Below are positions 33,673 through 45,191 of a stretch of DNA of 64,000 bases, piece after piece. The notes under the pieces are model-generated. The model saw nothing but the letters and a program-made list of their open reading frames with translations, searched no databases and had not been told where the DNA came from. The stretch's first letter is position 1; every line of letters begins with the position of its first letter. Both the position numbers and the translations under genes were made by a program. The DNA comes from Hydrangea macrophylla (lineage: Eukaryota; Streptophyta; Magnoliopsida; Cornales; Hydrangeaceae), in the NCBI GenBank assembly GCA_033977485.1, contig CM066991.1:31803850-31867849 (forward strand). Reading direction: 5' to 3'.

Positions 33673-35088
33673 TTCAATCAGCTTCTCGATGGTAATCTTA
33701 AGCTTGAAGCAGTCTTCTGTATTGTGACCATGGTCTTGATGATACCAGCAAAACTTATCCTAGTTTTTCATCCCTGGTGGGCTCTTCAGCTTTGCCGGCT
33801 GTTGAAGAAGCCTCTAGGTCTTGGCAGCGACCATGACCTCATTGATAAGCTGGGAAAGAAGTGTGAAGGTAATTGGGGTCCGATCCTGACCGCCTCTCTG
33901 CTGATCCTGCTTTAGCTTCTTTCCTAAGCCCTTCTCGGAGCCTTTGCATTTGTGTTTGGATCTCGAGGACTCACCTCCTGCAAAGCTAGTATGCTTGGAC
34001 TTTAGGAACTCCTCCGTGTCGATGTACTTCCCAACTCTCTCGGAGAGCTCAACCAGGGTTCCGGTCAGTCATGATGGAATGACATAGCAAATTTGGTGTG
34101 CTAAACTCCCAAGCAGAAGGCCGTGATAGCGACCATTTTGTTCAGGTGGCAGATCTGGAGTCTTTGTTAGTTGAAACAGTCGACGTAATCCTTTAGGGAT
34201 TCTCCCTTGCGCTACTTGACAGTCAGTAGTTAGGTGTCGGGCTATGACCGGTCGAGCATCCACACGAACTGGCTGATAAAGAGCTTGCTGAATGCCTTAA
34301 AACTGTCAATCGTTTGGGGTTTGAGAGCATGGAACCATTGTGCAGCCGGGCCTTTGAGAGTACTGGGAAAGGCTAGGCACTATAGTTCGTCGGTGGTGGA
34401 AACCAACGCCATCTGGACCTTATATGTCCGGATATGATCCACTGGGCTTCTTGAACCGTCATAAGAATCGAGATGTAGTGGTTTGAACTTCTGCAGGATG
34501 GGGAATCTTATGACACGGACAGTAAAGGGTGACTCAGTTTCTATATTTGTATAATCATGGCACGGCTTAGGCTCAATTTCTCAATTTGCTTTGGCAGGTC
34601 CTTGATTTGGGCCTTGACATCTTTCTGACCGGTCATCTGCTCTGTATCTAAATGGTATGTCGGGTCGGACGATGAGGCCACTTCCTCAAAGTGCGTTATC
34701 CTCGGTGATGGGACCCGGCTTCGACTCCGGGTAATCGTATGCCTAAGATCTCCATGGCTCTTGGCCGGGGGGTCTTTGGCCGAATCCCGGGCCGTTTGCC
34801 CTTGCCCCTCTACTCTGGCAGCGCGTCTGCTGTTGATGATATCTCTAGCGTCCCCCAACCGGTATGGGTTGGCCCGGGGATGTTGCTGGGTCCACTCGGG
34901 AGCCTGGCTTCGCTCATCATTCCCGAACCGACCTAAAGGAGGCGGGGATACAGGTTCAGTGTGGGCATGCCTTCGGACCCGTACGGACTCCCGGTCACCC
35001 GTGCCCTTCCCTGGGTGATCCTCAATTTGAGGCAGCTTGTCCTAACGGGCCAGTAGCGCTTCGATCTACTGCTGAGTCTGTCGCTGGT
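33673..35088 (-). pseudogene. Gag of element C (N-terminus displaced by element B)
   Basis: Read across frames, 34500-34080 gives a typical gag core: DHIRTYK, LAFPSTLKGPAAQWFHALKP, FISQF and an AITAF segment. The upstream frame 34541-34858 encodes a charged N-terminal region (GDARDIINSRRAARVEG, EKLSLSRAM). The reading is interrupted at 35088 and continues at 63881-64000 (KIAALVGQADSQAGQLATSM then AALAQLL), which fixes the insertion site of element B. Confidence 0.82.
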
Positions 35089-35925
35089 GTAGCAACATGC
35101 ATTTTCACTTAATTATTCATATTTGCATTGTCACATTTAAATTTAATTTTTATTGTCTGCTTTTACTCTAATTACAATTCTCATGTTCTAGATTTTATTT
35201 CATGTGTTGTTTCATGTCCAAATTCTTTTTGGGATCAAACTGCAATTTTACAAAATTAGTTATACCTATGTTAGATTTCAAAGTCTGTATTTCAAAATGG
35301 TGGAAATGTTTTCTTTTAATTCAAACTGTATTTTTATAAAACTGGAAAAGTATTTCTGACATTAAAATGAATTTTCAGTATTTTTGTGGGGATCACGGCG
35401 TCGCGAAAATACAAATTTATGTTCAAAATTGTCCGCGCTGCGATGATCTCCCATAGTTTGGGAAACTCCACCAATCAAGATGTGATACATACTTTCCATT
35501 TATGGCAAGTAATCATTGGGTTGGGCTTGTTTGGGAATACTTTGTGTGTGTGTGTATTCTTATGCCATAAGCTAATTTTCCCAAACATCACCTCTTGACC
35601 CCTACTAATCTACCCTTGACCCTTGGTGAACTCTAGAGTTCATATATCTATGATTGTACTTATGATTAATTGCTGTGTATAATTGGATTTTATGAAATTA
35701 GCTAAAGTTAATCAATTTGTTGAGTGAACAAGAGAGAACTTGGAGCTCAAGTTCTTCACATTGCTTGTTTATATATGCACACACTTGAGCTCACACTCCA
35801 TCCCATCACACACAATCTGGAGTTAAACAGAGAGAAAGTAGAGAGCTTGAGAGTTCATAATTTCAGAATTTCTAGAGAGAAGAAGCTTCAATCCTCCATA
35901 GCCAAAGCTTGGATTAGATTCTTAT
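35089..35925 (+). repeat. Element B 5' LTR, first piece
   Basis: It matches 60976-61813 of the 3' LTR and is interrupted by element A after CTTAT. A TATA-like TATATAT lies at 35770-35776. Confidence 0.93.
35770..35776 (+). promoter_or_regulatory. TATA box of element B 5' LTR
   Basis: TTTATATATGCA occurs 681 bases into the LTR; the 3' LTR has TATATATA at 61654-61661, 678 bases in. Confidence 0.45.
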
Positions 35926-37557
35926 TGTAACACCCTGTATTTCTTTTCCATTAATAAATGATTTTTTTGTTTTAATTTCCTTTTATTATAATTATCTGGG
36001 GTCAAACCGTAATTTCTTTAAATATAGAAAATACTTTCTGTGCTTTTAAAAATAATATCTATATTTTGGTATAAACTGGGAATTTAATTTCTACACAAAT
36101 ATGATTTCTGTATTTTTTATTTCAACCAGTTAATACCAGTTTTTACTTTTAATCTGTGTTTAAACCGCGACGTGAGTGTGGGAGCACGCGAGCTCAACCA
36201 CACTGTGCGATTCCCGTGGTTTTCTTGGAGCCCAAAATTTCCCTGTGTATATATTTTGTGCGTATCCCTCATTCTCTGATAACTCTCAATCTCTCACAGT
36301 CTCTCATTCTCTCCCTCACAAACTCTCTGTCACTCTCTCAAGATCAACACACACACACACAGATTATATATTATATACATACACATAGTTATATATATAT
36401 TGTTATCTCAAAATCAAGAGAGAAGACGGAGAAATTCTCAAACGACGAAATTTTTGGCCGAATTATCGGCACACTAATTTGTATTTCAAACACCTCTGTG
36501 AGTATTATAAACTCACTTACCATGTTTATATATGTATATTTCAGTATATATAGGTGTGTATATATGTATATAGGTGAAGAACACCATGAAAGCTTTGAAT
36601 TAGAGTTTTACAAAACTCAACCATAATCAATTCCGTGAATTGATTATGGAAGATCTCAGTCCCAATAAGCTATGGTTCCAATCCTACGGCTTAATTTATC
36701 AGTATGGCGTAGTATTAATGATTTGAAGTTTTGTCACTGTAACTTAAATCGCAAAAAATCGAGAGATTCAATCTGTATTTGTTTAAATTGATCGCGTAGT
36801 CTTAATCTACGCAAAAAACTGAAGAGATCCATATATTACATGCATTGTTTAGAACAGAATTGGGGAAAAACGGGTATAATTCCTGGTATCTGAAGGGATG
36901 GTTGGTTGTGTACGACCAAGGTATCAAGCGGATATTATTCCTGGTATCTGAGATATTGGGGTGGTTGAATCAGGTTGTCGAGAGAAAAGAGTCAGAAAGA
37001 TGAGATGTCACATAGTTCATGCACGGTCGCATATTTATTATTTATTATTATCCCCTGTGACTTATACTGAAGTTGGAACCTTAAAATTATTGTTTTATCA
37101 GTTGAATTGCACCGTTGTCTTATATGCTTATATATACATTGCGAGCACACGTTTATTTGATCACCAACGTACTTGCATAAACTGACGGCGTCGATGTGTC
37201 CTGGACTCTTTGTCCAAGTTTTCCAGGTCAGGAGCAGCCAGGGTACTTTGACTATGCTAGTTAGAGGCAGGAGACTTCCCAGGAGGCTATTTTTATACTT
37301 ATTATGTCTTTTAATTTGGAGTTGTAATAGAAATTATGATAGATTTGAATAAGGCGGTTTGTGCCTAAGTTTATAACTGATGTAATAGTTTAGTAAGTTT
37401 AAACTTTGGAGCTTATGATTATTAATATCCTTTGCTTTAGAATTGCTGTTTAAGATATTTGTTGCAGGGACAATTGGTCTTAATCACTTGTCACGACCTA
37501 TGAGTCCATAAAGGAAATTAAATGCTTTACTGTATTATAATACGTCGGGGCGTGACA
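35926..37557 (+). repeat. Element A 5' LTR (1632 bp, internally deleted)
   Basis: It follows the 3' LTR closely up to GGGTATAAT near 36885 and then jumps to the last hairpin repeat units. About 1.3 kb present in the 3' LTR, including the GC-rich block and most of the array, is missing. TATA-like TATATAT lies at 36248-36254. Confidence 0.95.
36248..36254 (+). promoter_or_regulatory. TATA box of element A 5' LTR
   Basis: TATATAT lies 322 bases into the LTR, followed by a CT-rich leader (CTCATTCTCTCCCTC). The 3' LTR has it at the same offset (42553-42559). Confidence 0.55.
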
Positions 37558-37564
37558 GGCTTTT

Positions 37565-37576
37565 TAGTATCAGAGC
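37565..37576 (+). other. Primer-binding site of element A (one mutation)
   Basis: TAGTATCAGAGC differs from the initiator-Met-tRNA site TGGTATCAGAGC by one G-to-A change. It lies eight bases after the LTR end. Confidence 0.8.
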
Positions 37577-37752
37577 CAGGTTATAGCTCAACCAATTGTC
37601 CAGAACAGGTAGGATCTACAATTAAGATAGCATTAAGATAAGATAGTTTGACGTTATTATGTATTTAGTTGCTTTCTATCATTGAGAATTTTCCTATCTA
37701 GAGTTTGACTGAATTATGTTGTTCAATGAATAGGTACCTTTCTCTCGAACTT

Positions 37753-38708
37753 ATGGCTGGAAGGAATCTTAGGCCTTGTCCCGTTGCTATTAAAGCTGCA
37801 CCCCCAACAGTAGATCCAACTAGGACGTTTGAGGCTTTTGTGAGACGATTGGAAAGGGTCAGCGATCAGAACACAAGGAACGATAATCAAAATGGGTATC
37901 ATAATGGGAATGAGAGGCAAGCCCACTAGAGTGGGGACAAGCTACTCAAGGAATTTCGCGCTCTGCGGCCTAAGTATTTTGCTGGGACCAAAGAACCCTA
38001 GCAAGCAGAGCAGTGGCTACGCCAGATAGAGTATATCTTTGAGACCATAGATTACACTGATCTGGAGAAGAAGCGCCTGGCGACCTTTAAGTTATCATAT
38101 GCAGCGGCTGATTGGTGTGATGCCGAAAAGGCAACTATTAGGGAAGAAGCCACAAGGGGAATGCCATTGGTGGTGTTCAAAGAGAGATTCCTCGAGAAGT
38201 ATTTCCCTGAAGAAGAGAAGGATAAGAGGGAGAAAGAATTCATGGAACTAGCACAAGGAAATCTGACAGTCCATGAGTATACCACTCGGTTTGAACAGTT
38301 GTCTCGCTTTGCTCCACATATGGTAGACACACCCAAGAAGAAAATCAAGAAATATCATCGGGGTCTCAACTTGTCTCTCTGACATCTGACTATGGGGCAC
38401 CTGAACCTGTCATTTGGGGCTCTAGTAAGATTGGCTACGGGGTTGCAGAATGATGGTTGTCAAAGTCTGAAATCATTAGGGAATCAACCTCCGCAGAAAG
38501 GCCATCCCTGGCAGAAACCAGTGTACCCTCAGGGACAGAAAAGGACTTGGGATAGAGGGAAGAAACCTCAACAGACACAAGCAGTGCAGTAGTATCCGCC
38601 TCGAGCAATAGGAGGGTACAACAATGATAAATGTTTCAATTGTGGTAATCCTAGTCACCGGGCTAAAGATTACAGAGTACCTAGGCGTACTGATCGCCCG
38701 GGGGAATT
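37753..38708 (+). pseudogene. Gag of element A
   Basis: The ATG at 37753 opens MAGRNLRPCP, then DPTRTFEAFVRRLERV, LRQIEYIFETI, FLEKYFPEEEKDKREKEFMEL and YTTRFEQLSRFAPHMVDT, a typical chromoviral capsid. The first zinc knuckle CFNCGNPSHRAKDY has lost its last Cys to Tyr. Stops occur at 37927, 37999, 38380 and 38590. A shift to another frame near 38700 leads into the second knuckle. Confidence 0.88.
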
Positions 38709-41700
38709 GTGTGCTATAATTGTGACAAGCCGGGTCACATAAGTACGGAATGCAAGGCTCCTAGGAGAGGCAATTACGATCAGCAAGGACTGGCCCGCTT
38801 GAATGTGGTTATCCCCGAGGCTGCTGGTTTTGAGGAAACAGGGTATGACGAAGGTACTTATGAGGAGGGACCACCCGAGCCACAGACAGTGGAAGGTACT
38901 CTAACCTTGTTTAATTCTCATGTTAAAGTTTTATTTGACACGGGTGCTACACATTCCTTTATATCTGTTAAGATAGTTCGAAAGTTGGGTATAGTACCAC
39001 AACGTTTAGATGAAGCTTTGAGTACTGTCTCACCCTTAGGAACCACCGTCAAGTTATTACATGTATGTAAGGATTGTCCTCTACGGTTAGGAGACCGTGA
39101 ACTTTTGGCAAGATTGGTGGTTCTATCGATGAAGGAGTTTGATATAATCCTAGGAATGGATTTGCTCGAGAAGAATCATGCGAGGCTGGATTATGCAAGG
39201 AAGAGGATTACATTTGTGGACAATGGGAATCAGCCATTTAATTTCCAATGTAACCCTTCGGGGGATATGTTCCTCACCAGATGCCTAGCAAACATCAAAG
39301 TTGTTAGTACAGAAGTGACGGTGTCATCAATATTGGTGATCAAGGAATTTAAGGAAGTATTTTGAGATATTTGAGGATTACCGCCTGAGAGGGACATAGA
39401 ATTCAGTTTGGAATTGGTGCTAGGTACTCGGCTAATAACCAAAGTTCCATACAGGATGGCCCCTACCAAACTGCTGGAGCTGAAGGAACAAGTTCAAGAA
39501 CTTGAGAAGTTGGGTTTTGTTCATCCAAGTACTTCACGAGTGTTATTCGTGAAGAAGAAAGACGGGACCATGCGGTTGTGTATTGACTACTAGGAACTGA
39601 ATAAGGTTACTATCAAGAATAAGTATCCTTTACCCCGAATAGACGATTTGTTTGATCAATTGCAAGGAGCCACAACATTTTCTAAGATTGATCTATGGTC
39701 GGGGTATCATCAGTTAAGGGTACAAAAAGAAGACATACCTAAGACTGCATTCAGAACAAGGTACGGACACTATGAGTTCTTAGTGATGCCGTTTGGGATG
39801 ACGAATGCCCCGACTATGTTTATGGACCTGATGAACAGAGTATTCAAGCCCTAATTGGACCAGTTTATTATTGTCTTCATTGACGACATTTTGATCTATT
39901 CCAAGCCAGAGGAAGAGCATGAACAACATCTCCGAATTGCGATGCAGATCCTCAAGGATAATCGCCTGTACGCTAAATTCAGCAAGTGTGAATTTTGGCT
40001 TCGGGAAGTTAAGTTCCTCGGGCATGTGATCTCTAAATAAGGAATCACTGTTGACTCATCAAAGACTGATGCAGTTGCGAATCGGACTCGGCCGACCAAT
40101 GCTATAGAAGTCAGAAGTTTTCTAGGACTTGCTGGTTACTATCGGAGATTTGTAGAGGGTTTCTCAAAGATAGCCGCCCCATTAACTGGTTTGACCAAGA
40201 AAGATTTGAAGTTCGAATAGAGTGATAAGCATGAATGCACTTTTTTAGAGTTGAAAGAGAGACTGACAACAGCGCTAGTGCTTGCGATACCCAAAGACGG
40301 TGAGAAGTTCACTATTTTTAGTGACGCATCTTATCAAGGGTTGGGATGTGTTCTTATGCAAGACAGAAAGGTCATAGCCTATGGTTCACGACAGTTGAAG
40401 CCAAATGAATTGAATTACCCAACTCATGATTTAGAACTGGCAGTAGTTGTGTTCGCGCTTAAGATCTGGAGATACTACCTCTATGGGGAGAAGTTCGATT
40501 TGTTCTCAGACCACAAGAGCCTTAAGTATTTGTTTACTCAGAAAGAACTGAACATGAGGCAATGCTGTTGGATGGAACTGATTAAGGACTACGACTTTAC
40601 CTTAGAGAACCACTCTGGTAAGGCTAATGTAGTCGCTGATGCTTTAAGTGGGAAACCTCGAGAAATGATCACTTTAGTGATGATAAGGGAATCGAAAGCC
40701 TTAGAGACAATCGCTGAATTTGGTATGCAGATTGATAAGGAAAGTAATGGGCAACCAACACTTGTGAGTCAAATCATTGAGGCCCAACGAAAAGATGAGA
40801 AATTTCAAGCATGGTTCGTCAAGATGTCAGAAAAGGACCCTACAGAATGGAATGTTGGGATCGATGGAGGGTACAGATGTTGAGACAAATTTTGTGTGCT
40901 AGATTCATGAGACTTGAGAAAAGATATTCTCGAGGAAGCACACAAATCGAGAGCGACAGTACACCCATGAGGAACAAAGATGTATAAAGATCTGAAGAGA
41001 AACTTCTGGTGGGAAGGAATGAAGCGAGAAGTAGCCGAGTTTGTGTCTAAATGCTTGACTTGTAAACAAGTGAAGGTCGAACACTAGAGGCCCTCATGAT
41101 TGTTGTAACCCTTACCCTTTTTGGGATGGAAGTGGGAACACATAACTATGGATTTTATAGTTGGACTACCCCAGTCACAATAGAACCATGATGCGATTTG
41201 GGTAATTGTGGATCGTTTGACAAAGTCCGCACATTTCATTGCGTATAGTATGACTAGAAAGGATGAGTTGAGTGTACCTACAACAAGTGGTGCGACTGCA
41301 CGGTGCACCTGTGTCTATTGTATCAGACTGCGATGCCCGTTTTACCTCGAGATTTTGGGAAAGTTTGCAGAAGTCTATGGGAACTTCGCTCAAGATGAGT
41401 ACTGCTCTCCATCCGCAGACCGATGGGCAGACCGAGCATGTAAATCAGATTATGGAAGATATGCTCAGAGCGTTTGTAATCGACTTTGAAGAGTCTTGCG
41501 AGACGCACTTGTCGTTGGTCAAATTTGCGTATAACAACAGCTATCACTCGAGTATTGGGATGGCGCCGTTCGAAGCCTTGTACAGACGGCTATGTCGATC
41601 TCCGTCGAGTTGGGCAGAAGTGGGAGATACAGAATTATTGGGACCAGATTTGGTGAGAAAAACCAATGAAAAGATTTCACTGGTCAAGGAAAGAATAAAA

Positions 41701-42186
41701 ACTGCGCAGAGTAGACACAAGAGTTATACGGATCGGCGTCGTAAGGATTTGGAGTTTAGTATCGGAGATCACATACACCTTAAGGTTTCAACTGTTCAGG
41801 GTGTAGTACATTTTGGTCAGAAAAGAGGAAAGTTGGCACCTCGTTTCATCGGACCGTTTGAAATACTGGAACGTGTTAGGAAGGTGGCTTATAGGCTCGC
41901 GTTACCACCAAAGATGTCTAGTGTTCATAACGTATTCCATGTCAGTATGTTGAGGAAATACATACGGGATCCTTCACATGTAGTAAATTTTGATAATTTT
42001 GAGACTAGTCAGAATGTTGTCTACAAGGATAGACCCGTGAGGATTCTTGACCATAGTATCAATAGACTGAGAAGAAGAGACGTTCCTTTGGTTAAGATTC
42101 AGTGGAGGCATCATGACGAGGGAGAAGCGTCGTGGGAGTTAGAGTCCGACATGAGGATTAGATACCCTGAGTTGTTCCAGGATTAG
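38709..42186 (+). pseudogene. Pol of element A: protease, RT, RNase H, integrase, chromodomain
   Basis: The second zinc knuckle CYNCDKPGHISTEC is followed by protease FDTGATHSF, with the active-site triad intact. RT has [23 protein letters not shown] and catalytic FIDDILIYS. RNase H begins [10 protein letters not shown]. Integrase has an HHCC segment (EEAHKS...KCLTCKQ), TMDFIVGLP, VSDCDARF and TDGQTEHVNQ, so the three acidic catalytic residues remain. The tail VPLVKIQWRHHDEGEASWEL is a chromodomain, thought to direct insertion to heterochromatin. Several stops interrupt the frame (for example 39591, 39852, 40038, 40218, 40881, 41085), and a one-base shift near 41265 restores the original gag frame. 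Confidence 0.92.
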
Positions 42187-43249
42187 TTAGCTCAGATTTC
42201 GGGGTGAAATCTCTGTTAAGGTGGGTAGAGTGTAACACCCTGTATTTCTTTTCCATTAATAAATGATCATTTCGTTTTGATTTCCTTTTATCATAATTAT
42301 CTAGGGTCAAACCGTAAGTTTTTTAAATATAGGAAATACTTTCTGTGGTTTTAAAAACAATATCTATATTTTGGTATAAACTGGGAATTTAATTCCTACA
42401 CTAATATGATTTCTGTATTTTTTATTTCAACCAGTTAATACCAGTTTTTACTTTTAATCTATGTTTATACCGCGACGTGAGTGTGGGAGCACGCGAGCTC
42501 AACCACATCGTGCGATTCCCATGGCTTTTTTAGAGCCCAAAATTTCCCTGTGTATATATTTTGTGCGTATCCCTCATTCTCTGATAACTCTTAATCTCTC
42601 ACAGTCTCTCATTCTCTCCCTCACAAACTCTGTCACTCTCTCAATTCTCTCTACTCTCTCAAGATCAACACACACACACATATTATATATTATATACATA
42701 CACATAGTTATATATATTGTTATCTAAAAATCAAGAGAGAAGACGGAAAAATTCTCAAACGACAAAATTTTCGGCGGAATTATTGGCACACTAATTTGTA
42801 TTTCAAACACCTCTGTGAGTATTATAAACTCACTTGCCATGTTTATATATGTATATTTCAGTATATATAGGTGTGTATATATGTATATAGGTGAAGAACA
42901 CCATGAAAGCTTTGAATTAGAGTTTTACAAAACTCAACCATAATCAATTTCGTGAATTGATTATGGAAGATCTCAGTCCCAATAAGGTACGGTTCCAATC
43001 CTACAGCTTAATTTATCAGTATGGCGTAGTATTAATGATTTGAAGTTTTGTCACTGTAATTTAAATCGCGAAAAATCGAGAGATTCAATCTATATTTGTT
43101 TAAATTGATCGCGTATTCTTAATCTACACAAAAAACTGAAGAGATCCATATATTACATGCATTGTTTAGAACAGAATCTGGAAATGGGTATAATTTCAGT
43201 TTGAAAATAAAAAACAGGGGAAAAACGAGGAAGATGATGAAACTGTGAC

Positions 43250-43460
43250 AACTCGCGTGCGCCGTCCGCTCGCGCGAGCTGTGTATATTTTGGCAGAAAG
43301 CTATTTTTTTAACAGATTTCAGGAAAAAAGGCAAGATCGCCCGTACGGCCCGCTCACGTGACCCTCGCTCGCGCGACCTGTGCAGATTTGGACAATAAGG
43401 AATTTTTTACAGTTTTTGCGGAAAAAAAGGCAAGGTCGCGCGCGCGGCCCGCTCATGCGA
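43250..43460. repeat. CpG-rich block in element A 3' LTR
   Basis: Short CGCGCGAGC, GGCCCGCTC and GCTCGCGCGACC units, related to those in the solo LTR and in B, are separated by TTTTGGCAG-type sequence. Confidence 0.75.
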
Positions 43461-43734
43461 CGATGCATGTTTTGGCAGTTTGTGTATTTTCATATAAGGG
43501 ACTGTTCGGAAAGGCTTTGGAAGTTTTTAAGGAACTGTTTGACAGATACACTATTTTAAAAGCTTATGTTTAAGAAATGGATTTATAAGAACGATTAAGC
43601 TTGAGATTCATGTTCATACGATTATACAGCTTCGAGATTAATAACTGATGTCATGATTTGTGAATATTGACATACATATTACGGTCGAGGTTGAGTCAAC
43701 ATGCTTGTGTGTGAGAATGTGTCAAAAGAGTAAA

Positions 43735-44590
43735 GAGTGGCGGTCTGGTGTGCGGTTCCAATACTGAGCGGATATTATTCCTAGTATTGGAGGCGACAGT
43801 GTGTACGACTTAGATATCAAACGGATATTATTCCTGGTTTCTAAGGTGCTCGTTTTGGATATCGAGCGGATATTATTCCTGGTATCCGAAGCGATGGTTG
43901 GTTGTGATCGACCCAGATATCGAGCGGATATTATTTCTGGTATCTGCGGCAAGAGCGTTGTGTATGACTTAGATATCGAGCGAAAACTATTCCAAGTATC
44001 TAAGGCGCTCGTTTCGGATATCGAGCGGATATTATTCCTGGTATCCGAAGCAATGGTTGGTTGTGATCGACACGGATATCGAGCGGATATTATTCCTAGT
44101 ATCTACAGTGATAGCATAGTGTAGGACTTAGATATCGAGCGCATATTATTCCTGGTATCTAAGGCGCTCGTTTCGGATATCGAGCGGATATTATTCCTGG
44201 TATCCGTAGCGATGGTTGGTTGTGATCGACCCAGATATCGAGAGGATATTATTCCTGGTATCTGCGGCGATAGCGTAGTGTACGACTTAGATATCGAGCG
44301 GATATTATTCCTGGTATCTAAGGAGCTCATTTGGGATATTGAGCGGATATTATTCCTGGTATCTGAAGCGATGGTTAGTTGTGATCGACCCAGATATCGA
44401 GCGGATATTATTCCTAGTATATGTGGTGATAGCGTAGTGTATGACTTAGATATCGAGCAGATATTATTCTTGGTATCTAAGGCGCTCGTTTCAGATATCA
44501 AGCGGATATTATTCCTAGTATCTGAAGCGATGGTTGGTTGTGTGGGACCTAGGTATCGAGCGGATATTATTCCTGGTATCTGAGGTATTT
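43735..44590 (+). repeat. Array of 16 hairpin units in element A 3' LTR
   Basis: The core ATCGAGCGGATATTATTCCTGG recurs 16 times, near 43764, 43810, 43854, 43912, 43969, 44014, 44071, 44127, 44174, 44231, 44287, 44332, 44391, 44447, 44492 and 44551. Units form a higher-order triplet of about 160 bp (43969, 44127, 44287, 44447). Each core is bounded by complementary arms, such as CTTAGATA/TATCTAAG, TTCGGATA/TATCCGAA, TTCAGATA/TATCTGAA, CAGATA/TATCTG and CCAATA/TATTGG. The frames through it are repeat translations, not genes. Confidence 0.9.
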
Positions 44591-44828
44591 GGGTGGTTGA
44601 ATCAGGTTGTCGAGAGAAAAGAGTCAGAAAGATGAGATGCCACATGGTTCATGCACGGTCGCATGTTTATTGTTTATAATTATCCCCTGTGACTTATGTT
44701 GAAGTTAGAACCTTGAAATTATTGTTTTATCAGTTTAATTGCACTGTTGTCTTATATGCTTATATATACATTACGAGCACACATTTATTTTGCTCACTAG
44801 CTTGCATAAGCTGACGGCGTCGATGCGT

Positions 44829-44847
44829 CCTGGACTCTTTGTCCAGG
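44829..44847 (+). other. Conserved LTR stem-loop (element A)
   Basis: CCTGGAC and GTCCAGG enclose TCTTT, forming a perfect 7-bp stem, directly after GACGGCGTCGATGCG. Confidence 0.6.
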
Positions 44848-45191
44848 TTTTCCAGGTCAGGAGTAGCCAGGGTACTTCTACTATGCTAGTTAGAGGCAGG
44901 AGACTTCCCAAGAGGCTATTTTTACACTTCTTATGTCTTTTAATTTGGAGTTGTAATAGAAATTATGATAGATTTGAATAAGGTTGTTTGTGCCTAAGAT
45001 TATAACTGATGTAATAGTTTAGTTAGTTTAAACTTTGGAGCTTATGATTATTAATATCCTTTGCTTTAGAATTGTTGTTTAAGATATTTGTTGCAGGGAC
45101 AATTGGTCTTAATCACTTATCACGACCTACGAGTCCATAAAGGAAATTAAATGCTTTCCTGTATTATGCTACGTCAGGGCGTGACACTTAT

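Larger units (their letters stand above)
25282..35088 (-). mobile_element. Element C: Tat-type Ty3-gypsy retrotransposon (main part), minus strand
   Basis: Layout from left to right is 3' LTR, polypurine tract, antisense gene on the plus strand, integrase, RNase H, RT, protease and gag. It stops at 35088, where element B is inserted, and resumes at 63881. An extra antisense frame between pol and the 3' LTR is characteristic of the Tat/Ogre/Retand group. The 5' LTR lies outside the window. On the left it abuts the CACTA1 subterminal repeats; GTAAC at 25277-25281 is the likely target duplication, its partner unseen. Confidence 0.88.
35926..45186 (+). mobile_element. Element A: Tekay/Del-type chromovirus
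   Basis: The 9.26-kb element has a perfect 5-bp duplication CTTAT (35921-35925 and 45187-45191). LTRs start TGTAACACCC and end GTGACA. The 3' LTR of element B near 61800-61815 shows the uninterrupted target. Coding order is gag, protease, RT, RNase H, integrase with chromodomain. Confidence 0.95.
42231..45186 (+). repeat. Element A 3' LTR (2956 bp)
   Basis: It starts TGTAACACCC after a short purine-rich stretch (AAGGTGGGTAGAG) and ends GGGCGTGACA. It contains TATA-like TATATAT (42553-42559), a GC-rich block (43250-43460), the hairpin array (43735-44590) and a stem-loop (44829-44847). Confidence 0.95.

Noticed and set aside
34739..35112. Plus-strand frames opposite the gag of element C
   Set aside because: Shadows of the minus-strand gag; no motif on the plus strand.
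43735..44590. CRISPR-like look of regular repeats with differing spacers
   Set aside because: The array lies in a plant retrotransposon LTR, spacers recur as a three-unit higher-order repeat, and there are no cas genes.
43722..44645. Long frames on both strands (for example 43801-44124, 44103-44645, 44212-44583) encoding repetitive proteins
   Set aside because: They are translations of the LTR hairpin array; codon pattern follows the DNA repeat and no family is matched.
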